Made by a program: the position numbers and the translations under genes. A stretch of 64,000 nt of DNA. Origin: Acidobacteriota bacterium (GTDB lineage: Bacteria; Acidobacteriota; Holophagae; Holophagales; Holophagaceae). Below the pieces are notes generated by a model that was not told where the DNA came from, made no database searches, and worked only from the letters and a program-made list of their open reading frames with translations. The stretch lies in assembly GCA_016192145.1 (NCBI GenBank), contig JACPUT010000018.1:402772-466771 (forward strand), given 5' to 3'. Shown piece after piece: positions 42,796 through 51,490 of this stretch (its first letter is position 1; the number at the start of each line of letters is the position of its first letter).

Positions 42796-44052
42796 ATGTC
42801 CGGGACTCCATTTGAATCTGCTCCCCTGAGTCAAGGCGAGCGCATCGAGGGCTTGGATATCATCCGGGCCCTTGCGCTGTTCGGGGTTCTTCAGATGAAC
42901 CTGACCTGGTTCAGCGGGGAAGCCTACCGGATGTGGAACCATGAGGCGATCACCCCAGGATGGATCGGTTCGGGCTTCATGTGGCTTCGAAATTCCCTTC
43001 TGGCCGGTCGGGCCATGAGCCTCTACTCCCTGCTGTTTGGGATCGGGCTCACCCTCCAGATGAAGCGGATCCAAGATCGAGGCCGCACTTTCCTTACCTT
43101 CGGTTCCCGCCGGATGGCTGCGCTGGCTGGCATTGGTGTCCTTCATGGCTTGGGGCTCTGGGTCGGGGACATCCTGTTGGGCTATGCCCTCATCGGGTTC
43201 ATGGTGCTGCCCTTGCTCAAAGCCAAGGCTCGGACCCTCCTGGGATGGGCGATAGCCACCTTCGTGCTGTTCCGATTCCAGGGAATGCTGTACACCCACC
43301 TCCATTTCCCGAATGCACTGTCCTTCTCGACTTGGATGCAGCCCTGGGTTGCGCAGGCGGCAGACCGGGCCTACGGGCACGGGACCCTTTCGGAGATCCT
43401 CCGCTTCCATGCTTGGGAGTGGGCTCATCTGGGCCTCGCGTGCACCTTTTCGAGTGTCCTCCTTTGCCTTCCGATCTTCCTGCTTGGAGCAGCCATCTCT
43501 CGCAGTGGCGTTCTGAACGACCTTGAGGTATCCGCACCCTTTTTCCGAAAACTCTTCCATGCCTGCTTCTGGTTCGGGCTTGCCATCAGCCTGATCCCCG
43601 ACGCCTGGTATGACCGGGTTCCCCAAGTCTGGATGCAGGGCTGGCGAGTGGCCGTGCTCAAGCTGGTGGTTTCTGGCGGCATGATCACCCATGCTCTGGG
43701 CTATTTTTCGGGCATCCTCCTGCTCCTCCGGAAGCCCTGGTGGCAGGCTCGATTGCAGGTCTTCGCCCCCATGGGCCGCATGGCCCTCACCCACTACCTC
43801 ACCCACACCCTGATCTGGACCTGGGTCTTCTATCACCATGGCCTGGGCTTGTGGTACCGCCTCAGCCCGGGGACCTATTTCGTACTGGGCGTCGCCCTCT
43901 ACTTGGCCCAGTTGGCCTTCAGCCACTGGTGGCTGGCGCGCTTCCAGTTCGGGCCCATGGAATGGGTCTGGCGCTGCCTTTCCTACGGACGGATCCAATC
44001 CATGGCCAAACCACGTCCCATGGAGGTGCTTGTGGCCGAACCTCAACCCTAA
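42796..44052 (+). CDS. DUF418 multi-pass membrane protein
   Basis: A 418-residue relative of the protein at 23682-24938. Seen: LDIIRALALFGVLQMNLTWFSG, SLYSLLFGIGLTLQMKR, GLWVGDILLGYALIGFMVLPLL, and the hallmark APMGRMALTHYLTHTLIWTWVFYHHGLGLWY ... WVWRCLSYG. ATG 42796 is preferred over an upstream TTG (42769) because AGAGG precedes it. A CPBP-family gene follows and then a broken third DUF418 gene. Confidence 0.85.
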   Translation: MSGTPFESAPLSQGERIEGLDIIRALALFGVLQMNLTWFSGEAYRMWNHEAITPGWIGSGFMWLRNSLLAGRAMSLYSLLFGIGLTLQMKRIQDRGRTFLTFGSRRMAALAGIGVLHGLGLWVGDILLGYALIGFMVLPLLKAKARTLLGWAIATFVLFRFQGMLYTHLHFPNALSFSTWMQPWVAQAADRAYGHGTLSEILRFHAWEWAHLGLACTFSSVLLCLPIFLLGAAISRSGVLNDLEVSAPFFRKLFHACFWFGLAISLIPDAWYDRVPQVWMQGWRVAVLKLVVSGGMITHALGYFSGILLLLRKPWWQARLQVFAPMGRMALTHYLTHTLIWTWVFYHHGLGLWYRLSPGTYFVLGVALYLAQLAFSHWWLARFQFGPMEWVWRCLSYGRIQSMAKPRPMEVLVAEPQP

Positions 44053-44109
44053 GTTCCGATTTGGCGCTGATTCTGCAGCGATTTTAGCCCGATGCGTAAT
44101 GAGGTCATC

Positions 44110-45033
44110 ATGATCCGCCCTTCGTTCGAATCACGGCCGGCCTGGCAAAGAGCACTCATGGCCATTGCGGCCTTTCTGGTGATCTACCAGCTATCTGGGG
44201 CCTTGGGACGTTACGCCATCCCATTGGTCTATCCCTTCATCGAGAAGCTATCGCCTTCCCAGTTGGTACAAGATCTCGCCACGCCATGGGTTACTTCACC
44301 CGTCACCGTCTTCTCGATGATCCTCGCCTGCTGGCTATTAAAGGCCCTGGGCATCGATGCGGGATGGTCCTGGTTCGTGTCCAGGAACCGTGGCGGAATC
44401 GTTTGGGGTGCGGCAGCAGCGGGAATTGGAGCCCTGGCGATCTGGATGATCTGCCTGGGCGCGGGCGCAAATTCGGTTGGTCGGAATCCGCAATTCACCT
44501 GGGCAGGAGTTCCCATCTACCTCCAGTGGGTGTTTTTCCAATCCGCGTCGGAGGAGATTGTTGCCCGTGGACTCTATCTGAACCTGTTCAGGGAGGGCTT
44601 CGGAGACACATGGGCCGTGTGGATCCAGGCACTCCTGTTCGGGTTCCTCCACTACCTCGCCTACCGCGACGCCCCTTTCCTGGCCGGAATGAGGGGTCCC
44701 TCCTTCGGGCTGATGGTCGCCAGTACGACCGTGCTCGGCTTGCTGTGTGGGCTCGCGGCCCTCCGATGGGGGAACCTGTGGGCGCCGATCACGATCCACT
44801 TCGTCTGGAACTGGGTGTCTAGCACCCTGACCGGCCTACCCTGCAGCGGTTCGTTTCCCTTGCCGGGCCCCTTCCTGACCAAGACCATCGGAAATGCTCA
44901 GTGGCTGCATGGTGGCCTAATCGGAATGGAAGGAAGTGTGCTGGGACTGGCCGCATTGGTGGCCATGACTGCCTGGCTCGCACACGGAAGGGAAAACGTC
45001 TCCACGCATTTCCTGGCTGAGGATCCCGCGTGA
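44110..45033 (+). CDS. CPBP-family intramembrane glutamic peptidase
   Basis: A 307-residue multi-pass protein. Seen: motif 1 EEIVARG in FFQSASEEIVARGLYLNLF, motif 2 FGFLHYL and motif 3 WAPITIHFVWNWV, the catalytic glutamates and histidines of CAAX-protease relatives. ATG 44110 has GAGGT upstream; ATG 44092 lacks one. The stop overlaps the GTG of the following DUF418 fragment by four bases (GTGA), so these were one operon. Confidence 0.88.
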   Translation: MIRPSFESRPAWQRALMAIAAFLVIYQLSGALGRYAIPLVYPFIEKLSPSQLVQDLATPWVTSPVTVFSMILACWLLKALGIDAGWSWFVSRNRGGIVWGAAAAGIGALAIWMICLGAGANSVGRNPQFTWAGVPIYLQWVFFQSASEEIVARGLYLNLFREGFGDTWAVWIQALLFGFLHYLAYRDAPFLAGMRGPSFGLMVASTTVLGLLCGLAALRWGNLWAPITIHFVWNWVSSTLTGLPCSGSFPLPGPFLTKTIGNAQWLHGGLIGMEGSVLGLAALVAMTAWLAHGRENVSTHFLAEDPA

Positions 45034-45333
45034 CGGCCTCCTTCAACGAGCCGAAGGCCACCCCCGAGACCCCCGACCTCCAGCGGGTGACCTCCATCGA
45101 CACCGTGCGCGGATTTGCGCTCCTGGGTGTCCTACTAATCAACCTACGTTCCTACAGCGGCATTGGAACTAGCCACCCCCTTCTCAGGATTTTCCTGGAG
45201 GGGAAGTCGGTATCCATTTTCTCCATGATGTTCGGCGCGGGGCTGGCTATCCCCCAGTGGGACAAACGGGAAGGGGGCCCTGGATCCCTCGCTTTCCTCC
45301 TCCGCCGGCAGTTGCTCCTGGTGCTGTTCGGCT
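45030..45333 (+). pseudogene. DUF418 gene, 5' fragment only
   Basis: Begins with GTG overlapping the CPBP stop and encodes a good DUF418 N-terminus: IDTVRGFALLGVLLINLRSYSG, ISFSMMFGAGLA-like, LLRRQLLLVLFG. After about residue 100 the sequence changes at once to the SbcC fragment in another frame; the remaining about 300 residues and all C-terminal helices are missing. The frame itself stops at 45392 after out-of-frame SbcC sequence. Confidence 0.82.
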
Positions 45334-45544
45334 GCCCCTGGAAACGCTGCTCCTCGATGAGGGGTTCGGCACCCTGGATCCCCAAAACCTAGGCGAAGTG
45401 CTCGGCACCCTCGGTTGCCTCACGGCGCAAGGCACACAGGTGGGGATCATCAGCCCTGTGGAAGCTTTGCAGGAGCGCATCCCCGCGCGGATTCGCGTGC
45501 AGCCCCCCGGGCTGGGCCGTTCGATCTTGAAGGTGGAGGTGTGA
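45334..45544 (+). pseudogene. SbcC-like ATPase, 3' fragment only
   Basis: Encodes the Walker B and C-terminus of an SbcC/Rad50-type nuclease subunit: LETLLLDEGFGTLDP, then GTQVGIISPVEALQERIPARIRV and a terminal SILKVEV. Over 900 residues including Walker A and the coiled coil are absent. It joins the DUF418 fragment with no recognisable insertion sequence between. Confidence 0.82.
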
Positions 45545-45567
45545 GGGAGCGAACTCATGGTTGGCCC

Positions 45568-45921
45568 CTAAGGAAGTCCCTTCGAAGTCCGGGCGTGATG
45601 CTTCCGGTGGCGAGGGCGAATCGGTTCCACCTTCGGAGCAGTGGCCTTCTTCCTCGGGGCGGGCTCAGACCCGTGATGGGCGCATGTGAAGATCATGAAC
45701 CCGGCCAGGAATACAAGGATGATCGCGAGGAAGGCAGAGGCGCCCGCAGGATCGGAAGGGTGGTTGGTATTGGATCGCGGGGGTCGGGCCTGAAGCCGTT
45801 GGTGGCGGAGGGCTTCCTCTTCCCTCTGCCGGGACTGGCGCAACCCTTCCTCATGACGGCGGCGGCGCTCCTCGGCCTCCAGGGCCTCACGAACGATGCG
45901 GTCCTCGTATCTCTCATGCAT
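45568..45921 (-). CDS. Small single-pass membrane protein
   Basis: A 117-residue protein: charged helical N-terminus (YEDRIVREALEAEERRRRHEEGLRQSRQREEEALRHQ; coiled-coil-like), one membrane helix near residue 75 (ASAFLAIILVFLAGFMIFTC), and a basic, proline-rich tail. ATG 45921 has a perfect AGGAGG seven bases upstream, so it is expressed. It follows the HsdM-like gene by 253 bases in the same direction. Function unknown. Confidence 0.6.
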   Translation of the reverse strand: MHERYEDRIVREALEAEERRRRHEEGLRQSRQREEEALRHQRLQARPPRSNTNHPSDPAGASAFLAIILVFLAGFMIFTCAHHGSEPAPRKKATAPKVEPIRPRHRKHHARTSKGLP

Positions 45922-46174
45922 GGGATCCTCCTTGGCCCCTGGGGCGGGGCACTCCGAAGCAAGGCCGCCCCCTCCCGCAGGCCCGGACCGGGAGCGGACC
46001 GCGGGCGGGTAGCCTCGGGTAGGGCCAAGGGCGGGGGCAACAGGCCGCAGCAGTGCCTGCCCAGGGGGCCAAGGAGGAACCCGGAAAGGGAACGAGGCCT
46101 CGGTTTGCGTCTTGGAGGATCGCCGCCGGATGCGGTCAACCAATCAAGCCCCTTCAACGGAGGGGGACCTCAAC
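45922..46174. other. Gap between the small membrane protein and HsdM-like genes
   Basis: About 250 bases, proline- and glycine-coding in several frames, with no protein-like reading frame and no clear hairpin. Confidence 0.4.
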
Positions 46175-47338
46175 CTAGGTCGGATGAAGGCGCTTCAATG
46201 CTATCCAAGCTTCATTCCATCGGTGCGTCTGGCGCGAGAGTTCTTGGTCGATGACCTCGATAGAAAAGGAGGGGTGGTCCACTGGGTGAGTGCAGGCCGG
46301 ATCCTTCAGCCGAGGAAGGAGATCGAATCCGGGATCGCCTGGATGGGCGTTCTGGAAGGCCATGGGAACAACCGTTTCTGAGATTTGGTCGTTCGCCTTC
46401 CTCCCTTGCCGGATGGCAGCGGCGAGGTCCGCCGCCAGGAGATCCTTTCTTCGTCCGGAAGCTTCAACCATCAGGATTCGGTTGGACGTGCGCCCGCGTT
46501 TGAACTGGAGAAGAAGCGGATGCCGGAATGCCGCCAGATCTGGAACAGCGGCAACCATGCGAAGAGATGCGAGGTGATGGGCCGCGATCAATCCTGCCAG
46601 GTGCTTAGCGCTTGATGCGTAGGACGCGGGGAGCAACACGAAGGCTTCTCCCTCGGGGGCCAGGCGTTTCAGCGACTGATGAACGAGGTCCCATCCTAAC
46701 CCCTTGCCTTGTAATGCCCGCGACGAGAAGGGTGGATGGCAAAATAGCAAATCAGCCTCCACGTCTTCAGGAAGGTCGGGATCGAAGCGAAGTTGATCCT
46801 GTAGGTCGAGCAAGGTGGCGGCCCGCTGCGCGCGGAGGCGTGCCCCCGCATCCGGTTCGGCACCGAGGAGCCGCGGCATGGGGTCACGTCCGTGCCGCCG
46901 GGCCCGTAAGCCCGTGAGCAACAGGAAGGTGCCTATGTCGGACGCTGTATCCAGCACGAGGGACCCCGCCGCAGGCTCGCGGAGGGAGAGCACGAGATCG
47001 GTGATCCAAGGATTGGTGAGGTAGCCGCCGAGGGAACGGTAAGCTTCCGCCTCCCGGGTCAGGAGATTTTGTCGCAGGGTTAGGTAGAAGGGGCCATCGG
47101 CGAGGGGGTCAAAGGTCTGCCCTTGGAAAGCCGCCTGCACATCTGGGTCTGCGCGCAGCGTCTGAAGCAATGCGGAATCCAACCTCAAAGCTGGATCAGG
47201 AGGGCACACCCGCCCGGTGAAATCCAGGAGGAGCTGATCCAGGAGGCCCGCGCGCTGGGACGGTGGGACTTCGAAGTGGCGCATCCGCGCCACCACCGAC
47301 TGAAGGCGCTGCCACACATGACCCTTCTGCGGCGCCAT
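46175..47338 (-). CDS. HsdM-like N6-adenine methyltransferase fold with degenerate motifs
   Basis: A 387-residue protein with the layout of type I methylase subunits: helical N-terminus, GGYLTNPWITDLVL (cf. GEFYTP) near residue 105, motif I as VLDTASDIGTFLL (130-139) instead of DPACGTGGFL, and motif IV as CHPPF (200-204), with His where N or D is needed. The later P-x-x-A-F-VLLP and lysine-rich target strand (LAPEGEAFVLLPASYASS; RTSNRILMVEA) fit the family. Catalysis is therefore doubtful; it may keep only DNA or SAM binding. ATG 47338 overlaps the upstream S-like stop (TGATG), a coupling signal. A 1-codon earlier GTG exists. Confidence 0.72.
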   Translation of the reverse strand: MAPQKGHVWQRLQSVVARMRHFEVPPSQRAGLLDQLLLDFTGRVCPPDPALRLDSALLQTLRADPDVQAAFQGQTFDPLADGPFYLTLRQNLLTREAEAYRSLGGYLTNPWITDLVLSLREPAAGSLVLDTASDIGTFLLLTGLRARRHGRDPMPRLLGAEPDAGARLRAQRAATLLDLQDQLRFDPDLPEDVEADLLFCHPPFSSRALQGKGLGWDLVHQSLKRLAPEGEAFVLLPASYASSAKHLAGLIAAHHLASLRMVAAVPDLAAFRHPLLLQFKRGRTSNRILMVEASGRRKDLLAADLAAAIRQGRKANDQISETVVPMAFQNAHPGDPGFDLLPRLKDPACTHPVDHPSFSIEVIDQELSRQTHRWNEAWIALKRLHPT

Positions 47339-47946
47339 CACTCCCTCTCTCCAAGCCAGTGCCGTACCTCGCCGACGGCCACCTGCTCGCGGATCTGGAG
47401 TGCAGCCATCGTCGCGTGCCGGAAGGCCTCCGTCGCGCCAAGCAACTCATCAAGCCGGGCCGTGGCCTCTTGGGTGAGGGTTCGGATAGGAAGGCTGCGG
47501 AGGGTTTTAAGGCGCAAGGCCAATTGTCCTTGGGGCCCCCGTTCGTGATGAAGGGCATCGTCCCAGGCCACCGTCAGCAGATGGGCTCGCAGGAGACGTG
47601 GCGTGAGCCCGGAAAGCGCAACAGGCTTTAGGCGCACCACGGCCAGGCCCGCCCCCAGTTCGAGACCTTCGAGGTGCTCCGGGATGATGCCTGCCCCGAA
47701 CACGGCGCCCCTCGTGGTCATCACGACATCTCCACTCTCCAGACGGATCGCGTTGAGAGGCGATGAGCCGAAGGGCTGAAGTCCCTGGGGCTCTAGGAAG
47801 CCATCGCTTCCAAGGCCGTGCGAAGCCACGTGTCGGACCTTCAAAATCCCCTTCTCCTCATCGGGTTGAGCCACCCGATTGGTAGGGGGACCCATTTCGA
47901 TGATGGCTGCCATATCGGCAAGGGGGCGGACGGGAAGGGGGGGCAT
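47338..47946 (-). CDS. Half-length HsdS-like specificity protein (one target-recognition domain)
   Basis: A 202-residue protein with one TRD-like unit: VRPLADMAAIIEMGPPTNR at the start, LKVRHVASHGLGSDG, SGDVVMTTRGAVFGAGIIP, and the C-terminal helix after LRSLPIRTLTQEATARLDELL. Real HsdS has two TRDs (about 400 residues), so this would need to dimerise. ATG 47946 is chosen because homology begins there; the open frame reaches back to 48102 but that overlaps the divergent promoter. Coupled to the HsdM-like gene. Confidence 0.68.
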   Translation of the reverse strand: MPPLPVRPLADMAAIIEMGPPTNRVAQPDEEKGILKVRHVASHGLGSDGFLEPQGLQPFGSSPLNAIRLESGDVVMTTRGAVFGAGIIPEHLEGLELGAGLAVVRLKPVALSGLTPRLLRAHLLTVAWDDALHHERGPQGQLALRLKTLRSLPIRTLTQEATARLDELLGATEAFRHATMAALQIREQVAVGEVRHWLGERE

Positions 47947-48033
47947 GGGGCTTCTTTTAGCTTCCCGTCCCCTACTGGACTTGGCTAGGTGGGCGGAGGG
48001 GAGTCTGGGGTTCAAAAAAGGTCCGAGAGGGGC

Positions 48034-48062
48034 TTGCGTGGCCTCAATATCGAAAATAGTAT
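48034..48062 (+). promoter_or_regulatory. Candidate promoter of the two AAA+ genes
   Basis: TTGCGT (48034-48039), 17-base spacer, TAGTAT (48057-48062), 38 bases before the ClpA-like start, in the 154-base gap between the divergent operons. Prediction. Confidence 0.45.
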
Positions 48063-48100
48063 TCCTTGGGTAAAAACGCAATCCCCGATTCGAGGCTTTC

Positions 48101-49324
48101 ATGCGCTCCCTTCAGACCCCTTCCTCATTGAACCCTCCCCGCGCTGGATCTCCGGTGGAGCTGGCCCGAACCGATTGGGTGCTCCGTCGGGCATCCGAGG
48201 CGGCACGGAAGTCCGGGGATCGCCGGATGCGGGCCGAGCACCTATTCATCGCTTTTCAGGCGCTGAAGTCGGCCCACCCCGGTTCCTTCATCCCCGAGCA
48301 GGTTCTACGTCTGCCGGAGGGCGCGAAAGTGCTTTGGCCCTCTCGCTGGATCGCGGCTGCGCAGGCCCTTCTTTCCGCCGAGATTCTCCAAGAGGCGGTG
48401 CTGCCCTTCCACTCCACCGTGTGTCGGCACCTTCGGCGGATCGCGCGTGACCCGGCTCAGCTCTCGGTCGCTGAGCTGTTCCGCGGAATGGTTGCGGGAT
48501 TCCCCGATCAGGTGACCCTGCTTCCCCCACTTCAGGATCCCCGACATGAAGCCGTGGCTCGCCAGCAGGCGCGCCGACGTCGGGCGATTGAGAGGTTGCT
48601 TGACGCCGACGCCCGTGCCGAACGGATCAAGGTCTTGGTCTCCAAAAAGGTCCTCGGGCAGCATCGGGTCGCCGAGGCGCTGGCTCAGGCCTATGCGGCG
48701 ACCTCCATCCGCGCCCCAGGGCAGGGGCCCCGAGGCATTTTCACGTTCTTGGGAGAGCCCGGCACCGGAAAGACCCTCTCGGCGCAAGCCTTCGTGGAGG
48801 CGTTGAACGAGGTGGAGAGCGGAGGCCCTCCATGGGAATTGCTTCGATACGACATGACGCGCTACCAGGATTACTCCACTGCAGGCGGTCTCTTTGGAAT
48901 CGGCGGATGCACGGGAAGGGTCCATGAGGATATGGCCAAGCACCCTCGCTCCGTCTTGCTCTTCGACGAGATCGAAAAGGCCAACGTCCGGGTCCATAAT
49001 GCCTTCCTGCCCTTCCTCAACGGAGATTCTCTGGGCCACCCCGAGACGGCCGCCTCCTCGGCTCAAGCGTGGGTGATCGTCACCACCAACCTCGGGCTCG
49101 ATCTCCTCGCGGGTGAGATGGATCTTGGCGAAGGGCGCCTGGTCCAGGACCCCTTCGATGTATTGGCGAATGCCAAGCATCGCTGGCAAACCGCAGATCC
49201 TGAGGCGCCTCCTCTCTTCTCCCCAGAGTTCGTCAGCCGGCTCGCTCGCGGGAAGGCCGTGATCTTCCGGCGGCCCGCTGCGCATCACCTCTTCGACCTC
49301 GCCTCTCGCCATGGGGCCTTCTGA
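48101..49324 (+). CDS. ClpA/ClpB-like AAA+ ATPase, single AAA module
   Basis: A 407-residue protein: an N-terminal Clp-repeat-like segment (WVLRRASEAARKSGDRRMRAEHLFIAF), then one AAA+ module of the Clp D2 type with Walker A GEPGTGKT (218-225), YDMTRYQDYSTAGGLFG, Walker B LLFDEIEKA (D289, E290), TTNLGLDLL sensor and SPEFVSRL arginine region. It stops where Clp D2 small subdomains usually continue, so it is shorter than any ClpA/B. ATG 48101 has GAGG five bases upstream. The FtsH-like gene starts 11 bases after its stop. Probably unfolds or remodels a target for the FtsH-like partner; inference. Confidence 0.8.
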   Translation: MRSLQTPSSLNPPRAGSPVELARTDWVLRRASEAARKSGDRRMRAEHLFIAFQALKSAHPGSFIPEQVLRLPEGAKVLWPSRWIAAAQALLSAEILQEAVLPFHSTVCRHLRRIARDPAQLSVAELFRGMVAGFPDQVTLLPPLQDPRHEAVARQQARRRRAIERLLDADARAERIKVLVSKKVLGQHRVAEALAQAYAATSIRAPGQGPRGIFTFLGEPGTGKTLSAQAFVEALNEVESGGPPWELLRYDMTRYQDYSTAGGLFGIGGCTGRVHEDMAKHPRSVLLFDEIEKANVRVHNAFLPFLNGDSLGHPETAASSAQAWVIVTTNLGLDLLAGEMDLGEGRLVQDPFDVLANAKHRWQTADPEAPPLFSPEFVSRLARGKAVIFRRPAAHHLFDLASRHGAF

Positions 49325-49335
49325 AAGGCGAATCC

Positions 49336-51423
49336 ATGTCCCCCCTCCATTTGGATTCTGTGCTGCCCGAGCCGGACCTTCATCCCGCGGCCCTATGCGC
49401 CCTCCTGGGGAGTCGTGCCCTGGGGTTGGAAATGCGAAAGGTCGGCCCCTTGGTCCAGGGGCTTCTCTGCGAGCACTTCAGGGAGGCCCTGCGGAGCTGC
49501 GGCCGTGGGGCGGAAGGGGCGGTTCGGGTGCCGATGGCCTACCGACTTCAGGCGTCGAAGGATCTCAAGGCTTCCATTCTCGAGACCATGCAGCCGGAGC
49601 GAATGGCGTTTGGGGTCCTCGCCTCCGCGCCCTTCGCCCCAGCGCTGCTCGATTGGCCGACGCCGTGGCAGCCCCTTCCGGATATCGAAGCCCTCACTGC
49701 CGCGCTCCAGGCCCATCAGATTCAAGGCGCCTTGGTGGAACGCGGCTTTTGGGAGGAACCCGGCACGCGTGCCCGAGTGGAGGCCCTTCAAGATCGGTAT
49801 GCCGTGGCCTTCCTCACCTTCGATTCCGAGGCGAACGGCTCAGACATCATCGTGAGCCGAAACCGCAAAGGGCGCTTGTACCTTCATGGGAAATCGCAGG
49901 TAGCCCTCGAAGCCTTCTGCTTCCGCGCGGGCCTGGATCGGTTCCTGATGCAGATGGAAGGGCGGAGCGAGCAGTGGGCCCTCGGTGCCCGCCACGCGTG
50001 GGATGAAGCCACCCAAACGATCCAGACAGAATTGACCTTGCTGCGCCGGGAACGGGTGGCTCAGGTCAAGACATCCCACGACGGCCTCGATTTTACGGCA
50101 CCACCTGCGGCGAGGATGGAGGATCTTGTGGGTCTTGATGCCCAGAAGTCGGCGCTCCTCCAGGCGGTGGAGGAGCTGAAGGCCTGGAGGCCCGGCGACC
50201 CGCGCCCCACCGGTGGGATCCTCTTGGAAGGGCCCCCCGGTACGGGCAAGACCCAGCTCATTGCCGCGGTGGCCAAGGCCTCCGGCCTCCCCTGTGTCCT
50301 GCTGTCCGCGAGCCAGCTCCAAAGCATGTACTGGGGCGAGACGGAGCGGCGCATCCGGGATCTCTTCGAGCAGGCCTGGCGGCATGCGCCCTCGATCATC
50401 GGCCTCGACGAATTCGAGGGTCTTGGGATGAGCCGCCAGATCGCCAGCCAATCCGAACCTGGCTTTGTGGCCTCGATCGTCACCACCCTGCTCACGGCGA
50501 TGAACGCGAGCCCCGGCAAGCCACCGGTCCTGGTGCTCGGAGCCACCAATTACGCGGAGAGGGTCGATCCCGCCTTCCTGCGACCTGGTCGTTTCGATCA
50601 AGTCCTGCATGTGGGTTTCCCTTCCGCAGAAGCGCGACGGGCCTTTCTAAAATCTCACCTCCCGGCCGAGGTCTTGGAGGACAGCCTGCTGGACCACCTT
50701 GTCCGCTTTACCCAGCACAAATCCATGGCGGTGGTTCATCGCCTGATTCACGAATCCCAGCAGGGAGTGGCCACCACAGACCCCGCCATGCGCCTACGCG
50801 AAGCCTTGGTGACGAGCCTCATCGGTCCACCCGGAGAGTCCACCCTCACGGTCGAGGAAAAGCACACGGTCGCCGTTCACGAAGCGGGCCACGCCTTGAC
50901 GAGCGCCGCGCTCCTCGGCCAGGTGCCCTTCTTCCTCACCATCCGTCCTCGTGCCGACATCGCGCTGGGTCTCTGCCTTATGGAACCCACTCGCCCCGAG
51001 ACCGGCCTGGACACTGCCCGGGTAAAGGCCGAACTCGCTGTTCTTCTCGCGGGTCGAGCGGCGGAGCGCTTACTCTTGCCCGCACGAGAGCCTTCCTCGG
51101 GTGCGGCATCGGATCTCCAAAAGGCGACTTCCTTGGCCCATCGAGCGATCAGCGAATGGGGGATGGATCCCGATTGGGGTCTGATGTCCATCGAGGCCTT
51201 GCCCCTGGAAGTCCGGGGTGTGCTCTCTGAGCGGCTTGGCCATCACTTGACGGCCTGGCTTCGTGAAGCCGAGGTCAAGGTCGGGGACTTCCTTGCTGCT
51301 AACGTTGCCGCCTTGATGGGCCTGGCTGATGCTTTGCAGCGGAGGCAAGATCTCTACCGGGAGGAGATTGAGGAACTCGTCGGGGGAAGGGGGTGGGCGA
51401 TTGGCGGGTCCATTCAGGTATAG
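49336..51423 (+). CDS. FtsH-like AAA+ zinc protease without membrane segment, novel N-terminus
   Basis: A 695-residue protein. Residues 1-255 match no family I know and have no transmembrane helix, unlike FtsH. The AAA+ module carries Walker A GPPGTGKT (299-306), Walker B IIGLDEFE (D358, E359) and arginine fingers R416 and R419 in DPAFLRPGRFDQ. The M41 protease domain has HEAGH (H515, E516, H519) and the third ligand Asp593 in GAASDLQKA. All catalytic residues are present. ATG 49336 follows GGCGAATCC, a weak ribosome site, suggesting coupling to the upstream gene. Predicted soluble processive protease. Confidence 0.85.
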   Translation: MSPLHLDSVLPEPDLHPAALCALLGSRALGLEMRKVGPLVQGLLCEHFREALRSCGRGAEGAVRVPMAYRLQASKDLKASILETMQPERMAFGVLASAPFAPALLDWPTPWQPLPDIEALTAALQAHQIQGALVERGFWEEPGTRARVEALQDRYAVAFLTFDSEANGSDIIVSRNRKGRLYLHGKSQVALEAFCFRAGLDRFLMQMEGRSEQWALGARHAWDEATQTIQTELTLLRRERVAQVKTSHDGLDFTAPPAARMEDLVGLDAQKSALLQAVEELKAWRPGDPRPTGGILLEGPPGTGKTQLIAAVAKASGLPCVLLSASQLQSMYWGETERRIRDLFEQAWRHAPSIIGLDEFEGLGMSRQIASQSEPGFVASIVTTLLTAMNASPGKPPVLVLGATNYAERVDPAFLRPGRFDQVLHVGFPSAEARRAFLKSHLPAEVLEDSLLDHLVRFTQHKSMAVVHRLIHESQQGVATTDPAMRLREALVTSLIGPPGESTLTVEEKHTVAVHEAGHALTSAALLGQVPFFLTIRPRADIALGLCLMEPTRPETGLDTARVKAELAVLLAGRAAERLLLPAREPSSGAASDLQKATSLAHRAISEWGMDPDWGLMSIEALPLEVRGVLSERLGHHLTAWLREAEVKVGDFLAANVAALMGLADALQRRQDLYREEIEELVGGRGWAIGGSIQV

Positions 51424-51490
51424 GCGCACCTGTTGGCGAAGCAAATGGCCTCATCCTTGTTGCAATTCGCCCAGCCCGAGGAGGGGTTAA

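Noticed and set aside
49311..50006. 231-codon plus frame overlapping the start of the FtsH-like gene
   Set aside because: Pro/Arg/Gly-rich shadow frame; the FtsH-like frame carries all motifs.
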